Below, piece by piece: positions 19,644 through 29,778 of a stretch of 64,000 bases of DNA (the stretch's first letter is position 1; every line of letters begins with the position of its first letter). The notes beneath the pieces were generated by a model that saw only the letters and a list, made by a program, of their open reading frames with translations, searched no databases and had not been told where the DNA came from. The position numbers and the translations under genes are program-made. Source of the DNA: JACCZX01 sp963824935 (GTDB lineage Bacteria > Pseudomonadota > Gammaproteobacteria > Burkholderiales > Burkholderiaceae_F); the NCBI GenBank assembly GCA_963824935.1, contig CAWGRF010000008.1:62001-126000 (forward strand). The letters are read 5' to 3'.

Positions 19644-20167
19644 ATGAACCGGAACACCCTAGCCAAAGACCAAGCCACGATGTTCACCGTCGATGGCTAA
19701 TCCGATGCCGCTTCGCCTCCCCATCGGCAGCGCCATCTTCGTCTATCTCGGGCGAAGTATGGATCACGCAGGAAGGCATGCGCGAGGACGTGATCCTCGG
19801 ACCGGGCGAACGATTCACTGTGCGTAGCGGCGCGCTGATTCTGGCCAGCGCGATCCGGAGCAATGCGCGCGTCTACGTTGCGGGCCCTGCTGTGGCTGCC
19901 GCATCAGTCGACAATGACGTGCTCGCGCTTTTGCGCTATCGCGCACGAAGTCTGCGCGTCGAGCAGTTCGATCGGGTGGTGCGGGCGACACGCCAATTGC
20001 TGTTATCGGGGCTGGCCGCTGTTTCCGCTCATGTCCGTCGGCGTTTCCGATATTTGGCAACGCCACTAGCAGCGCCACGCGGCTCCGCTATTCCGACAGC
20101 GCTCCGAACAGGAACGTCGCCTCGACTACCGGCCCCGGCCGTCCAAGCGCGCCGAACCAACGTTTGA
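19644..20167 (+). pseudogene. DUF2917 protein, two frameshifts
   Basis: DUF2917 is a small beta-rich domain found in proteobacteria. The frame starts MNRNTLAKDQATMFTVDG, shifts near 19698 (one extra base in GGCTAAT) to NPMPLRLPIGSAIFVYLG, and shifts again near 19750 (one extra G) to EVWITQEGMREDVILGPGERF and a helical tail. Removing the two bases restores a continuous protein. The nominal stop at 20167 runs 80 bases into the convergent gene; a stop in another frame at 20069 could be the true end if a further shift exists. Divergent from LysR, its likely regulator. Confidence 0.7.
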
Positions 20168-20951
20168 AGATTTCTCCGATCGCGTTGCTGCGGTAGATCT
20201 GCGCTAGCGCACTGTTGACAGCCAGTCGCATCTGCCAGTCCCCGCGCGGTAGGACGATCGCATAGGGTTCGAACGACAGAGCATCGCCGAGCAGCACCAG
20301 CGCCTTGGGATCCTTGGACTTGCCGGCCAGGCCCATCAGCAGCACCCGATCGCTGGCGAAGGCGTCGATCGCGCCGCTTTCGACCTGCTCGAGTCCCTCG
20401 TCGCGGGACTTGAGCGGCACGACCGTGGCGTTGATGACCCGGTTCTTCAGAGCCTCAGCCAGCGCCCGCTCGTTGCTCGTCCCGCCGATCACGCCGATTT
20501 TCTTGCCGCCAAGGTCGCCGAGCCCGTTGGCTGCCAGGCTGGCTTTGACGAGCAGACCGGTGCCATCGACAAAGGTGAAGCTCGAGAAGTCGACGGTCTT
20601 CATGCGCCCGAGGGTCACGGTACTTGAGCCGCACTCCATGTCGGCCTGCCCCTTCGCAACTGCGTCGAAGCGATTCTGGACCGTGACGGGCACCCAACGG
20701 ATCTTCAGTTCACTCACGCCGAGCTGGCGCTCGATGGCACCGACCACGCGACGGCACAGATCGATGCTGTACCCAACCACTTGCTTGTTATCTTCGAACG
20801 AGAACGGCGCGGCGTCGGTTCGGTAAGCAATTGCGATCGACTGCGTGTCGCGGATCTTCTTCAGGCGCCCGTCCAGCGCCGGAGCGCTCTGCGCGAGTGA
20901 GGCGGTGGGCAGCAATAGCAGAGCAGCGAGTCCGGCAGCCAGCAGCTTCAT
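20088..20951 (-). CDS. Amino-acid ABC transporter substrate-binding protein
   Basis: Periplasmic solute-binding protein (family 3) of 287 residues. A signal peptide MKLLAAGLAALLLLPTASLAQ is followed by IAYRTDAAPFSFEDNKQVVGYSIDLC, the classical entry to the binding fold, and MECGSSTVTLGRMKTVDFS. I chose ATG 20951 because it starts the signal peptide; the frame extends 20 codons further. No permease or ATPase lies beside it. Glutamate or aspartate type ligands are typical of the nearest family; this is inference. Confidence 0.9.
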   Translation of the reverse strand: MKLLAAGLAALLLLPTASLAQSAPALDGRLKKIRDTQSIAIAYRTDAAPFSFEDNKQVVGYSIDLCRRVVGAIERQLGVSELKIRWVPVTVQNRFDAVAKGQADMECGSSTVTLGRMKTVDFSSFTFVDGTGLLVKASLAANGLGDLGGKKIGVIGGTSNERALAEALKNRVINATVVPLKSRDEGLEQVESGAIDAFASDRVLLMGLAGKSKDPKALVLLGDALSFEPYAIVLPRGDWQMRLAVNSALAQIYRSNAIGEIFKRWFGALGRPGPVVEATFLFGALSE

Positions 20952-21115
20952 GGTTATGTCTCTTCGATTGTGAGTTGGGCTGCGCATTTTGCCCGAGATA
21001 ATTGGCCTCAACGCGGCGCCAGGGTTCGAGACTCGGTCGGTTGAACTTCTCGGGTAGTTAGCTGAAAGACATCGTCTTGTTTCAGATCATCGGCGGTCCA
21101 TAGAATATTCGGCTT

Positions 21116-22354
21116 ATGCCCCGCATCGATCCCGAACGTCTGCTTTCCGACTTGCGTGAACTGCGCGCCATCGGCGCACAAGGCCGCGGCGTCGTGAGAC
21201 CGGCGTTCAGCGCTGCCGACATGGAAGCGCGGCGCTGGCTCAAACGCCGATACGAGGAAGCCGGTCTCGAAGCGACGATCGACGGCGTCGGCAATGTGCT
21301 GGGCCGCTCGCGGCATTCCGGCAAGGCTTTGCTGATCGGCTCGCACTCAGACACGCAACCTACCGGTGGCTGGCTCGATGGCGCATTGGGCGTGATCTAC
21401 GCGTTGGAAGTCGTGCGTGCTCTTGCGACCGACGACGCAACGCGTGCACTGCCAGTGGATGCGGTGTCGTTTCAGGACGAAGAGTCGCGCTTTGTCAGCT
21501 GTCTCGGCAGTCGCTCGTTGACTGGCCAACTGACGACGCAGTTGGAACAGCAAGCCGTCGATAGCAGCGGTGTGACGCTGGCCGATGCGCTGCGCGACGC
21601 GGGCTAATGGGCGTATCACGTCTGCACGTATCGAGCGAGCGCTACGCGGGGTTCATCGAAGCACACATCGAGCAAGGTCCGCATCTGGAGGACTCCGGAC
21701 GCCGCATCGGCGTCGTAACCGGCATCGTCGGGCTGCGCAGCATTCGCTTCATCTTCCGTGGCCAGCAAAATCATGCCGGCACCACGATGATGGCGCGCCG
21801 TCGCGATGCAACGACGGCACTGTACGAGCTCGCGCACCGTATCAATCTGGAGTTTCCGAAAGTCGCTGCCGAGCGCACGGTCTGGACCATGGGCCGCGTT
21901 CGCGTCGAACCGAACGCGATTTCGATCGTGCCGGGATATGCCGAGCTCGACCTGCAGTTCCGGGATCCATCGGAGGCGCCGCTCGACGCGTTCGAGACAA
22001 TCGTCGAGCGCCTTGTCTCGGAGATGAACGCAGCGCGATGGTGTCGCCATCGAGGCGTCGCGCTCGCGCGTGCCAATTCCGCCGACGCGAATGGATGCTG
22101 GCCTGCAGGCGCATATCGAAGCTGCGGCCGAGCGCCATGCGCCCGGTAACTGGCAGCGCATGCCGAGTGGCGCATTGCATGATGCCGGCGTCATCTCCGC
22201 ATCGATCCCGTCGGCGATGCTGTTCATTCCCTCGATCGGTGGCATCAGTCACGACTTCGCGGAGGACAGCCGCGACGCGGACATCGTGCTTGGCTGCCAG
22301 GTGCTGGCGGACGCGGCGGCGTCGATCCTCGCCGAGGCGAACAACCGGCATTAG
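21116..22354 (+). CDS. Zinc amidohydrolase (allantoate/carbamoyl-amino acid type), two frameshifts
   Basis: M20-family hydrolase that cleaves N-carbamoyl or ureido groups. Three consecutive frames together give a full protein of about 410 residues: metal-binding GSHSDTQPTGGWLDG and QDEESRF in the first (21116-21607), FIEAHIEQGPHLE and QNHAGTTMM in the second (21607-22149), and SGALHDAGV plus PSIGGISHDFAED in the third (ends 22354). Frame changes lie near 21605 (TAATG junction) and near 22060. All metal ligands survive, so error in the sequence is a fair alternative to inactivation. It is divergent from the amino-acid binding protein at 20951, which may supply its substrate. Confidence 0.82.
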
Positions 22355-22408
22355 CTCGCTTCCGCCGGGCTCATCAAATGTGGCTTGGCACGATCTGGGT
22401 TCAACGAC

Positions 22409-22705
22409 CTAATCAGCGACGCCTGGGACTATGCGGACCTCGCGCACGACAGCATCCTTGAGCTTCGCAAGGGCAGTCTGATATGCAGGGCTTTCGTAAG
22501 CAGCGACTGCCTTGTCAACGCTCTCAAATTCGATCACGACGCAACGTTCGTTCGCACCCCCTTCATAGGTCTTTGAGGGCATCCCGCGAGCGAGAAAACG
22601 AGCGCCGAACGACGTGAGCACCGGTCCTGCCGCTTCAGCGTACTTAGCCAACGCGGCGGGATCTTGCACAGAGTGATACGACGCGATCCAGTACCCTTTC
22701 GGCAT
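22409..22705 (-). CDS. DUF1330 protein
   Basis: A 98-residue ferredoxin-like protein: MPKGYWIASYHSVQDPAALAKY at the start, the GG-x-x-x-x-R-CVVIEF centre and YQTALAKLKDAVVREVRIV at the end, all typical of DUF1330. I chose ATG 22705 (MPKGYW) because the family starts there; 22720 is also possible. It follows the prolyl oligopeptidase on the same strand with 15 bases between, so the two are likely co-transcribed. Function unknown. Confidence 0.9.
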   Translation of the reverse strand: MPKGYWIASYHSVQDPAALAKYAEAAGPVLTSFGARFLARGMPSKTYEGGANERCVVIEFESVDKAVAAYESPAYQTALAKLKDAVVREVRIVPGVAD

Positions 22706-22720
22706 AGGATGTGGCTCCAA

Positions 22721-24940
22721 TTATTTCGACTTCGCTTGCGGCGCGTACCCTTCAACGCCCATTTGCCACAGTAAGAACGCGAACATGTCGGCGCGCTCCT
22801 GCAATTGCTGCGTCTTCGTGTTGCCGATACCGTGACCGGCGTCGTAGTCGAGCCTTAGCAGTACCGGCTTGGCGCCGCCCTTCAGCTCCGTTTGTGCGGC
22901 CATCAACCGGGCCGCGGTCTTGGTCGTGTGCCAGACCTCAACGCGCGGGTCGTTGACCCCGTGCGTAAACAACACCGCGGGATAGCGCTTGCCGTCTTCA
23001 ACCTGGTGATACGTGCTCATCGCCAGCAACGCGCGAAAGCCCGCTTCGTTTTTGCGCGTGCCGAACTCGGGAATGTTCGGAACGCCGTTGGGTGTCACTT
23101 CGGCCCGCACCATGTCGAGCGCACCGACCACAGGCACTACCGCAGCAAACAACTCCGGACGCTCAGTCATCGCACGTCCGACCAGAATGCCACCGGCGCT
23201 GCCGCCAAGAATTCCGAGCTTGCTAGGGTTCGTCCATTTTTGTGCGATCAGATACTCCGCACACGCGATGAAGTCCTTCCATGTATTCGGCTTCGTCGTT
23301 TGATAGCCGGCCTTGTACCACTCCTGCCCAAAGACGCCGCTGCCGCGTGGATTCGCGATCGCGAACACGCCGCCGACATCGAGCCACGCCAAGCGGCTCA
23401 CGCTGTAAAACGGCTCCTCGGTAATGCCGTAGCTCGCGTATCCGTACAGGATGGTCGGGTTGTTGCCGTTAAGTTGCGTACTGCGTTTGTGAATGATCGA
23501 CATCGGCACCATCGCGCCATCGTGGCTCTTCACCATCACTTCGGTGGCCACGACGTCGGCGGGCGCGTCGTAAGGACCTTGCGGCTGCAAACCCGAGTTC
23601 TTCACGCTGCCGTCAGCACCGACAAGATAGATCTGCCGGGCGCGTGTCCAACTCTGTAGATCGAGTACTAAGCCAGGAAAGCGCGGGTCGGCTGCGCTCG
23701 CGCCGCCTTCGAAGTCCGCGAGTGTAAAAGCGCCTTCGAGCGGCAGTTTCACCTCGACCACTTCGCCTTCCTTCGAATGCGGCCGCTTGAACAAGCGCTT
23801 GATGTTGCCGTCGCGCACTTCGAAGTAAAGCGCATCAGCCGCCGCCGTAACACCGGTGATGACGCGCTCGCTCGTCGGCATCAGCACCTGCGCGTTGGCG
23901 AGATCGGGCTTGTCCAGATCGATGCGAATCACCTTCGAACGTGGTGCACCCTTGTGCGTCAGCAACGTCAGTTGATCGTTCATGTAGGCGACGCCGGTCA
24001 CTTCGTCGCGCGCATCGATCACTTTCTTCCACTGCGGCTTGCCGGCAATAACGCTTTGCGCCGGCGCCGCATACACCGTGATCTCACGCTGCGTGCCGTT
24101 GAAGACGAGACCAAGTGCCCACTTGCCGTCGTGCGTGACACCGGCAACCGGAATTTCGGCCGGCGTGATGTCGACGCCCTCGACGCCGATACCGAACACG
24201 CGGCGAGCACTCGCAACGTCACCACCCGGTTTCAGCATCAGCACTTGGCTACGCTGATACTTCTCGGTCGGCGCCATGCCCTTTTTCAATTGCTGCAGCC
24301 GATTGAAAAACATCAAGCGGCCGTCCGGCGTGAAGCTGGCCGTGCCGAAATCTGCGCGGTCAATCGGCTTGCCGATCGAACTGCCTTTGCGCACATCCAT
24401 CACATGCAGCACGGCGGCTTCCGAACCGGCCGCAGATAGGCCATATACAACCAAGCCTCCGCCCGGCGCGGCGGTGTAGTAATTGATTGCATGCGGTTTG
24501 CCGGTGCGTTTCTGAATTGCCTCCGGGTCGACCAGCAAGCGATCTTCGCCACCTAACCCTTGCCGCACCCGCAGCTTGAATTGATTTTCATTTGCGCCAC
24601 GGCGTTGGTAAAACCACATATCGCCTGTTTCGCGCGTGACCCCTGCGACTCTTGCGGGTATCGCTTCCTCGTATTTGACGAGGCTCTGATAGATCGCTTG
24701 CCGGCCGCTGATGCTCGAAAGCAGATTGGTTGCGTAGCTGCTCTGTGCCTTCATCCAGGACGCGACCGCTGGCGACTTCGTGTCTTCAAGGTTGCGATAC
24801 GGGTCGCGCACCTCGGTGCCGAAGAAAGTTTCAGGGGCAGGCTTCGACGGCGGGGGACCTGGCTGGGCGAGTGCAAGCGAGGCGGCGATCATCATGCAGC
24901 CGCCCGCCAGCAAGCGGCGTTTTGCGTCGGTTCGATTCAT
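22721..24940 (-). CDS. Prolyl oligopeptidase family serine peptidase (S9)
   Basis: Secreted S9A-type peptidase of 739 residues that cleaves short peptides after proline. A signal peptide (cleavage near LALAQP) is followed by the N-terminal hallmark DPYRNLED, a beta-propeller (about 80-430) and the hydrolase domain. The triad is visible: Ser581 in GGSAGG, Asp664 in HGVNDPRV and His703 in DAGHGIG. Spacing matches the family. It precedes DUF1330. Confidence 0.95.
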   Translation of the reverse strand: MNRTDAKRRLLAGGCMMIAASLALAQPGPPPSKPAPETFFGTEVRDPYRNLEDTKSPAVASWMKAQSSYATNLLSSISGRQAIYQSLVKYEEAIPARVAGVTRETGDMWFYQRRGANENQFKLRVRQGLGGEDRLLVDPEAIQKRTGKPHAINYYTAAPGGGLVVYGLSAAGSEAAVLHVMDVRKGSSIGKPIDRADFGTASFTPDGRLMFFNRLQQLKKGMAPTEKYQRSQVLMLKPGGDVASARRVFGIGVEGVDITPAEIPVAGVTHDGKWALGLVFNGTQREITVYAAPAQSVIAGKPQWKKVIDARDEVTGVAYMNDQLTLLTHKGAPRSKVIRIDLDKPDLANAQVLMPTSERVITGVTAAADALYFEVRDGNIKRLFKRPHSKEGEVVEVKLPLEGAFTLADFEGGASAADPRFPGLVLDLQSWTRARQIYLVGADGSVKNSGLQPQGPYDAPADVVATEVMVKSHDGAMVPMSIIHKRSTQLNGNNPTILYGYASYGITEEPFYSVSRLAWLDVGGVFAIANPRGSGVFGQEWYKAGYQTTKPNTWKDFIACAEYLIAQKWTNPSKLGILGGSAGGILVGRAMTERPELFAAVVPVVGALDMVRAEVTPNGVPNIPEFGTRKNEAGFRALLAMSTYHQVEDGKRYPAVLFTHGVNDPRVEVWHTTKTAARLMAAQTELKGGAKPVLLRLDYDAGHGIGNTKTQQLQERADMFAFLLWQMGVEGYAPQAKSK

Positions 24941-25086
24941 TGGTTCCTCTTGAAGACGAAGCGGCCGTATGGTGCATCAAAACCGCGACCGCGGCCGAGT
25001 GATGCGACGAAACCGCGCTTGCGCGGAGTTAGTGCTTTACAGCGCATTCGGTGCAGCGGACCATGGGCGCATTCCACGAAGATTGA

Positions 25087-26454
25087 ATGTCCGAGCCTGA
25101 TATCACCGGGCGGCTGGCGCGCTACATGGCGCAGGCGCGGGAGCGGAGCCTCGCGCCGCACGTGGCGCGCGAAGCCAGGCATCGCATCCTGGACGCGCTG
25201 GCGGCGATGGTGTCGGGATCCCATCTGAAACCTGGCGAGATGGCGATCCGCTACGCGCAGGCACAGGGCGGCGTCGCGGAAGCGACCGTCCTGACTACCG
25301 ACATCATGACTTCTGCGGTGAACGCCGCGCTGGTCAACGGCATGTTCGCGCACGCCGACGAGACCGACGACTTCGAGCCGGTGACGAAAGCTCATCCCGG
25401 CAGCGCCGTCGTGCCTGCCGCCCTCGCGATGGCCGAGCGCGATGGCCGATCGGGAGCGGAGCTGCTCGCCGCGGTCACGCTCGGTTACGACGTTTGCTGC
25501 CGTTTTCTTCTGGCCCTCGGACCGGACCGCGTGCGAGCCAGTCACCGCAGCGCAGAGGGCACAAGCTCCACGATGGGAGCGGTGGCGGCCGCCGCCTCGT
25601 TGGCCAGGCTCGATGAAAAGGGCATGCGCTATGCGCTTTCGTATGCCGCGCAGCAGGTTTCGGGTATTTGGAGCTGGGTGCGCGATGCCGAGCACGTTGA
25701 GAAGGCGTTCGACTTCTCCGGCATGGGCGCACGCAACGGCGTCACCGCGGCCATCATGGTTCAGCTCGGATTCAGCGGCGTGTGGGACGTACTGGATGGT
25801 GAGCACAATGCGCTGATGGCGCTCTCGAGTGAGCCGCAACCCGAGGAAATGGTAGCGGGACTCGGAAGCCGCTTCTTCGTCACCGAAACTGCGATCAAGC
25901 CGTTCTCCGTCGGTTATCCGATTCAGGCCCCGCTCGACGCGTTTCTCAAGCTCCGTCGCGAACACGGATTGAATGAGAACAATGTCGAGAGCATCGTCGT
26001 ACGGCTTCCGGAGGACGGGGCCCGCGTTGTCAACAACCGCTCGATGCCGGATGTCAACTGCCAGCACATCATCGCGATCGCGTTGGTGGATGGCGGAGTC
26101 TCCTTCGAGGATAGTCATTCCTACGAGCGGATGGCGGACCCGAAAGTGCGCGCGGTGAAGGAGCGCGTGCAGCTGATTGCCGATAGAGAGCTGATGGATC
26201 CCGCCGCGCCACGGAGCGGCCGGGTGGAAGTGAAGCTCCGGGATGGGCGTACCGTCAGCCACTTCACACGCCATGCGCCCGGCACGAAGGAAAATCCGAT
26301 GGATACGCAGAGCGTGAATGAAAAGGCGCGGCACTTGATGGCGCCGGTGCTCGGCGATCAGCGGACAGAGGAAGTCATTCGCCAAGTGAATTCTCTCGAA
26401 GAGCTGGATGACATGCGCGCGTTACGGCCGTTCTTGGCACACGCGCGCAGTTAG
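25087..26454 (+). CDS. MmgE/PrpD family protein
   Basis: A 455-residue member of the family that includes 2-methylcitrate dehydratase and cis-aconitate decarboxylase. Key stretches are ARHRILDALAAMVSGS near the N-terminus, GMFAHADETDDFEPVTKAHPGSAVVPAALA (in part) with the conserved His-Pro-Gly-Ser, and KPFSVGYPIQAPLDA later. Dehydration or isomerisation of a tricarboxylate-like acid is expected. It is followed 10 bases later by a quinone oxidoreductase and then by a Bug receptor, forming a likely operon for an organic acid. Confidence 0.92.
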   Translation: MSEPDITGRLARYMAQARERSLAPHVAREARHRILDALAAMVSGSHLKPGEMAIRYAQAQGGVAEATVLTTDIMTSAVNAALVNGMFAHADETDDFEPVTKAHPGSAVVPAALAMAERDGRSGAELLAAVTLGYDVCCRFLLALGPDRVRASHRSAEGTSSTMGAVAAAASLARLDEKGMRYALSYAAQQVSGIWSWVRDAEHVEKAFDFSGMGARNGVTAAIMVQLGFSGVWDVLDGEHNALMALSSEPQPEEMVAGLGSRFFVTETAIKPFSVGYPIQAPLDAFLKLRREHGLNENNVESIVVRLPEDGARVVNNRSMPDVNCQHIIAIALVDGGVSFEDSHSYERMADPKVRAVKERVQLIADRELMDPAAPRSGRVEVKLRDGRTVSHFTRHAPGTKENPMDTQSVNEKARHLMAPVLGDQRTEEVIRQVNSLEELDDMRALRPFLAHARS

Positions 26455-26464
26455 GAAGACAGCG

Positions 26465-27451
26465 ATGCGGTCCTGGTGGATGCAGATGACCGACACGGAA
26501 ACCGTGCTCGACCTGCGCGAAACGCAGGTGCCCAAGCCAGGACCGGCGCAGCTGCTGGTGCAGATGCACGCTGCGGCACTGAACCGCGGTGAGTTCGTGC
26601 TGGGACATGGCCTGCACGGCAAGGCGGGTACGTGGAAGGCGATCGGCGGGGAGGGCGCCGGCGAGGTCGTTGCCGTTGGCACGCAAGTCAACGGTTTCAA
26701 GCTGGGCGATCGCGTGATGGGCCGATGCAGCGGAGCGTTTTCGGAATACGCGCTGATGGAAGCCGCCGAGGCAATCCCAGCGCCACCTGCGCTGTCATGG
26801 GAAGAGGCCGCGAGCATCCCGCTGACGTTCCTCGTGTCGTACGACATGCTGGTGCTGCAGGGCAGGCTCAAGGCCGGCGAATGGTTGCTGATCAACGGCG
26901 TCTCGTCCGGCGTCGGTGTGGCCGCGCTGCAGCTGGGAAAAGTCGTGGGGGCGAAGGTCATCGGCACCTCGGGCTCGGCCGCCAAACTGGAAGCTCTCAA
27001 GCAGCTTGGGCTGGATGTCGGACTGCGCACCCGTTCAGCCGACTTCGCGCCTGCAGTCATGGAGGCAACGGGCCAGCACGGCGCTGACTTGGTTGTCAAC
27101 GCCGTCGGCGGCTCGTTCTTCGCCGAGAACATCCGCGCGATGGCCTTCGAAGGAAGGCTCGCTACCGTCGGATACGTCGACGGCGTGCTGCATGCCGACC
27201 TAGATCTCGGGGTGCTGCACGCCAAGCGGCTCACCGTATTTGGCGTCTCGAACAAGCTTCGCACTAAGGAGCAGCGCGCGGCTGCCGTCCCGCGCTTCGT
27301 CGCCGATGTGATGCCGCATGTCGCGGCCGGGCGCATCAAGCCGCAGATCGACCAGGTGATCGACTTTGCGCGCCTGAAAGAAGGGAAGGCACGCATGGAA
27401 GCCGGCGGTCATGTCGGAAAGATCGTCCTGCGCATGCCTGTTGCATCGTGA
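26465..27451 (+). CDS. NADPH:quinone oxidoreductase, MDR superfamily
   Basis: A zinc-free medium-chain dehydrogenase of 328 residues. ALNRGEFVLGHGLHG (about residue 36) replaces the zinc site; GEGAGEVVAVG and the Rossmann segment LINGVSSGVGVAALQLGK (about residue 145) are clear. I chose ATG 26465 because it starts just after the MmgE stop; the frame runs upstream only inside that gene. Reduction of an enone or quinone is expected. It sits between MmgE/PrpD and a Bug receptor on one strand. Confidence 0.92.
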   Translation: MRSWWMQMTDTETVLDLRETQVPKPGPAQLLVQMHAAALNRGEFVLGHGLHGKAGTWKAIGGEGAGEVVAVGTQVNGFKLGDRVMGRCSGAFSEYALMEAAEAIPAPPALSWEEAASIPLTFLVSYDMLVLQGRLKAGEWLLINGVSSGVGVAALQLGKVVGAKVIGTSGSAAKLEALKQLGLDVGLRTRSADFAPAVMEATGQHGADLVVNAVGGSFFAENIRAMAFEGRLATVGYVDGVLHADLDLGVLHAKRLTVFGVSNKLRTKEQRAAAVPRFVADVMPHVAAGRIKPQIDQVIDFARLKEGKARMEAGGHVGKIVLRMPVAS

Positions 27452-27477
27452 CTTTGTCTGATAAGGAAGAGAACCTT

Positions 27478-28452
27478 ATGAAAATGATGAACCTGTTTCT
27501 GGCGCTCGCGCTAGGCGCCTTCGGTGGCAACGCCTGGGCACAGCCTGCCGCGTACCCGAACAAGCCGATCCAGATCGTGATCGGTTTCGCGCCCGGTGGT
27601 GCGGCCGACATTGTGGCTCGTGTGATGAGTAACGAGCTCGCAAAAGCGCTGGGGCAGCCGGTGGTGGTCGACAACAAGCCGGGCGCCGGCTCGAGCATCG
27701 CTGCAAACATCGTCGCCAAGTCTCGGCCCGATGGCTACACGCTGCTGATTGCCAGTCCGAGCAGCATCTCCGTCAATCCCGCGCTGAATCCGAACTTGGG
27801 GTACACACCGAGTGACCTTCTCCCCATCACCAAGATAACGACGTCGCCGCTTGTGCTGGCGGTCAACCCGACTACTGGCATACGTTCGGTGAAGGACTTG
27901 ATCGCTGCGGCGAAGAAGGACCCTGGAAAGCTCAACTACGCCTCATCAGGCAATGGTTCGGCGCCCCATTTGGGCGCGGCACTCTTCACTCTGTTGACGG
28001 GCGCGCAAATGACGCACATTCCCTATAAGGGTGGCGCCCCGGCGATACAGTCAGTCATCGCGGGCGACACGCAAGTGACTTTCGGCACATCGCCTTCAGT
28101 GCTGCCGCATGCTAAAGAGGGGGGAAGGCTGCTCGCGCTTGCGGTCAGTACGCGCGAGCGTTCGCCACTGGTGCCCGATCTGCCCGGCATGAAGGAAGCC
28201 GGGTTGCCTGAATACAACCTCGAGTTCTGGTACGGCGTGTTCGTGCCCGTCGGCACACCGCCCGACATCGTCAAAAAGATCTACGACGCAACGATCACAG
28301 CGATGCGGCAGCCCTCGGTCAAGGAAGCACTCGCGCGCGATGGCACGGAAGTGTCGCTGTCCGCGTCGCCCGAGCAGTTCAGCACTTTCCTCGTCGAGGA
28401 CAGCAAGTTCTGGGGCAACCTGGTCAAGAGCGCGAACGTCAAGATCGAGTGA
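27478..28452 (+). CDS. Bug/TctC family periplasmic substrate-binding protein
   Basis: Orphan carboxylate receptor of 324 residues. The signal peptide ends near AWAQP; the binding loop reads VIGFAPGGAADIVARV, then VVDNKPGAGSSIAANIV and HIPYKGGAPAIQSV. I chose ATG 27478 because AAGGAAGAG lies before it; an upstream GTG at 27448 overlaps the preceding gene. It probably delivers or senses the substrate of the MmgE and oxidoreductase enzymes upstream. Confidence 0.93.
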   Translation: MKMMNLFLALALGAFGGNAWAQPAAYPNKPIQIVIGFAPGGAADIVARVMSNELAKALGQPVVVDNKPGAGSSIAANIVAKSRPDGYTLLIASPSSISVNPALNPNLGYTPSDLLPITKITTSPLVLAVNPTTGIRSVKDLIAAAKKDPGKLNYASSGNGSAPHLGAALFTLLTGAQMTHIPYKGGAPAIQSVIAGDTQVTFGTSPSVLPHAKEGGRLLALAVSTRERSPLVPDLPGMKEAGLPEYNLEFWYGVFVPVGTPPDIVKKIYDATITAMRQPSVKEALARDGTEVSLSASPEQFSTFLVEDSKFWGNLVKSANVKIE

Positions 28453-28507
28453 ATTGTTCACATGAACAACACTTCACTCCTTCGCAACGGCATCGACGGG
28501 CCAAACT

Positions 28508-29659
28508 ATGGCGGCAATTGAGCAGAACGCCCTCAAACGCCGGGGCGTTGGACTAATCGCGTCCGATCCCGAGCGTGCCTCGCCGGGATTTACCTTATTT
28601 GCCCCGCTCTTCGTGCAAAGCAGAACCGTGTATCTGATCGACCTTCAGGGCAACGTAGCGCACACCTGGAATATGCCTTATTCGCCGGGCCTGTCCGGCT
28701 ATCTAACTGAACGCGGGACGCTGTACTACAACGGACGTTCTCCAGAGAACAACCACCTCAGTCGCTTTCCGTTCAAAGGCGGTGTGGCGTTGGAAGCGGA
28801 GTGGACGGGCAAGGTGCTCTGGGAAGTACGCCATCCTGACCATCACCATGACGGCATTCTGCTGCGCAATGGAAACGTGCTGCTGGATTGTATGGGCTAT
28901 GTACCTGACGAAATCGCACAGCGTGTCAAAGGAGGAATGGACGAAACCGAGATGCGATCGGGCCAATATCTTTCCCGACCTCAGGCTGAAGCGGGCAAGA
29001 TGTACTCCTCATACTTCGCCGAGGTGACTCCCGCAGGAAAGACTGTTTGGGAGTGGCGCACTTGGGAGCATCTTGATCCCGTTGCAGATGGCATCGCCGA
29101 GGTCCAAGCGCCTCGGACGATGTGGCATCAGGGCAATAGCGTCAAGGAGTTGCCTGACGGCGATATCCTCGCCAGCTTCCGGCCGACTTCCACTGTTGTT
29201 CGGATCTCGCGCAAGACCGGAAAAATCCTATGGAAGCTTGGCCCACCGACCGTCGCTGGCCAGCATGCGCCGACTCCGCTCGCGAACGGCAACGTTCTCA
29301 TATTCGACAATGGAGTTCATCGTCTCGATGACTCGATGCCTTACTCCAGGGTGATCGAGGTCAATCCAGCTACAAACGAAATCGTATGGAAGTACCAGGA
29401 TAGCCCGGCTTGGAACTTTTTCTCGCCACGCATGGGCAACGCTCAACGCCTGCCAAACGGCAATACGCTGATCACCGAATCTTCCTTCGGCCGCTTCTTC
29501 GAAGTTAGCAAAGAAGGAGAGATTGTCTGGGAGTACGTCAGTCCGTTTTTTGGTACGCCTCTTTTTGGCGGCCGGGAAGGCTCTGAGAGCAACCAGGTCT
29601 TCCGAGCGTACCGTTACAGCGCAGAGGAGATCGCGCGCGCTAGAAGTGCATTTAAGTAA
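28508..29659 (+). CDS. Arylsulfotransferase (ASST)-like propeller protein
   Basis: A 383-residue beta-propeller protein of the arylsulfotransferase group: GFTLFAPLF at the start, repeated blades such as GNVAHTWNMPYSP, HHHDGILLRNGNVLLD and MGNAQRLPNGNTLITES. Sulfate transfer between phenols is the family reaction. No signal peptide is visible, although bacterial ASST enzymes are often periplasmic, so location and activity are uncertain. It stands 55 bases after a Bug receptor gene on the same strand. Confidence 0.82.
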   Translation: MAAIEQNALKRRGVGLIASDPERASPGFTLFAPLFVQSRTVYLIDLQGNVAHTWNMPYSPGLSGYLTERGTLYYNGRSPENNHLSRFPFKGGVALEAEWTGKVLWEVRHPDHHHDGILLRNGNVLLDCMGYVPDEIAQRVKGGMDETEMRSGQYLSRPQAEAGKMYSSYFAEVTPAGKTVWEWRTWEHLDPVADGIAEVQAPRTMWHQGNSVKELPDGDILASFRPTSTVVRISRKTGKILWKLGPPTVAGQHAPTPLANGNVLIFDNGVHRLDDSMPYSRVIEVNPATNEIVWKYQDSPAWNFFSPRMGNAQRLPNGNTLITESSFGRFFEVSKEGEIVWEYVSPFFGTPLFGGREGSESNQVFRAYRYSAEEIARARSAFK

Positions 29660-29778
29660 GTCCTCTGAGCGCCATGCGTATTAGCGCTCCGCGAACGATC
29701 TTTTGCACACAGAAGACAGCGTCCGCGCTCGACAGATCAGGACAGCTAGACGGCGAGTGAGGGCGCTAAAGTTGCCGA

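Noticed and set aside
24937..26385. 482-codon minus-strand frame opposite the MmgE/PrpD gene
   Set aside because: Its product is rich in His and Arg with no family pattern, and it lies fully opposite a well-conserved gene; it is a high-GC shadow.
29660..29778. GAGCGC/GCGCTC hairpin after the ASST-like gene as a terminator
   Set aside because: The stem is only six base pairs with an 11-base loop and no T run.
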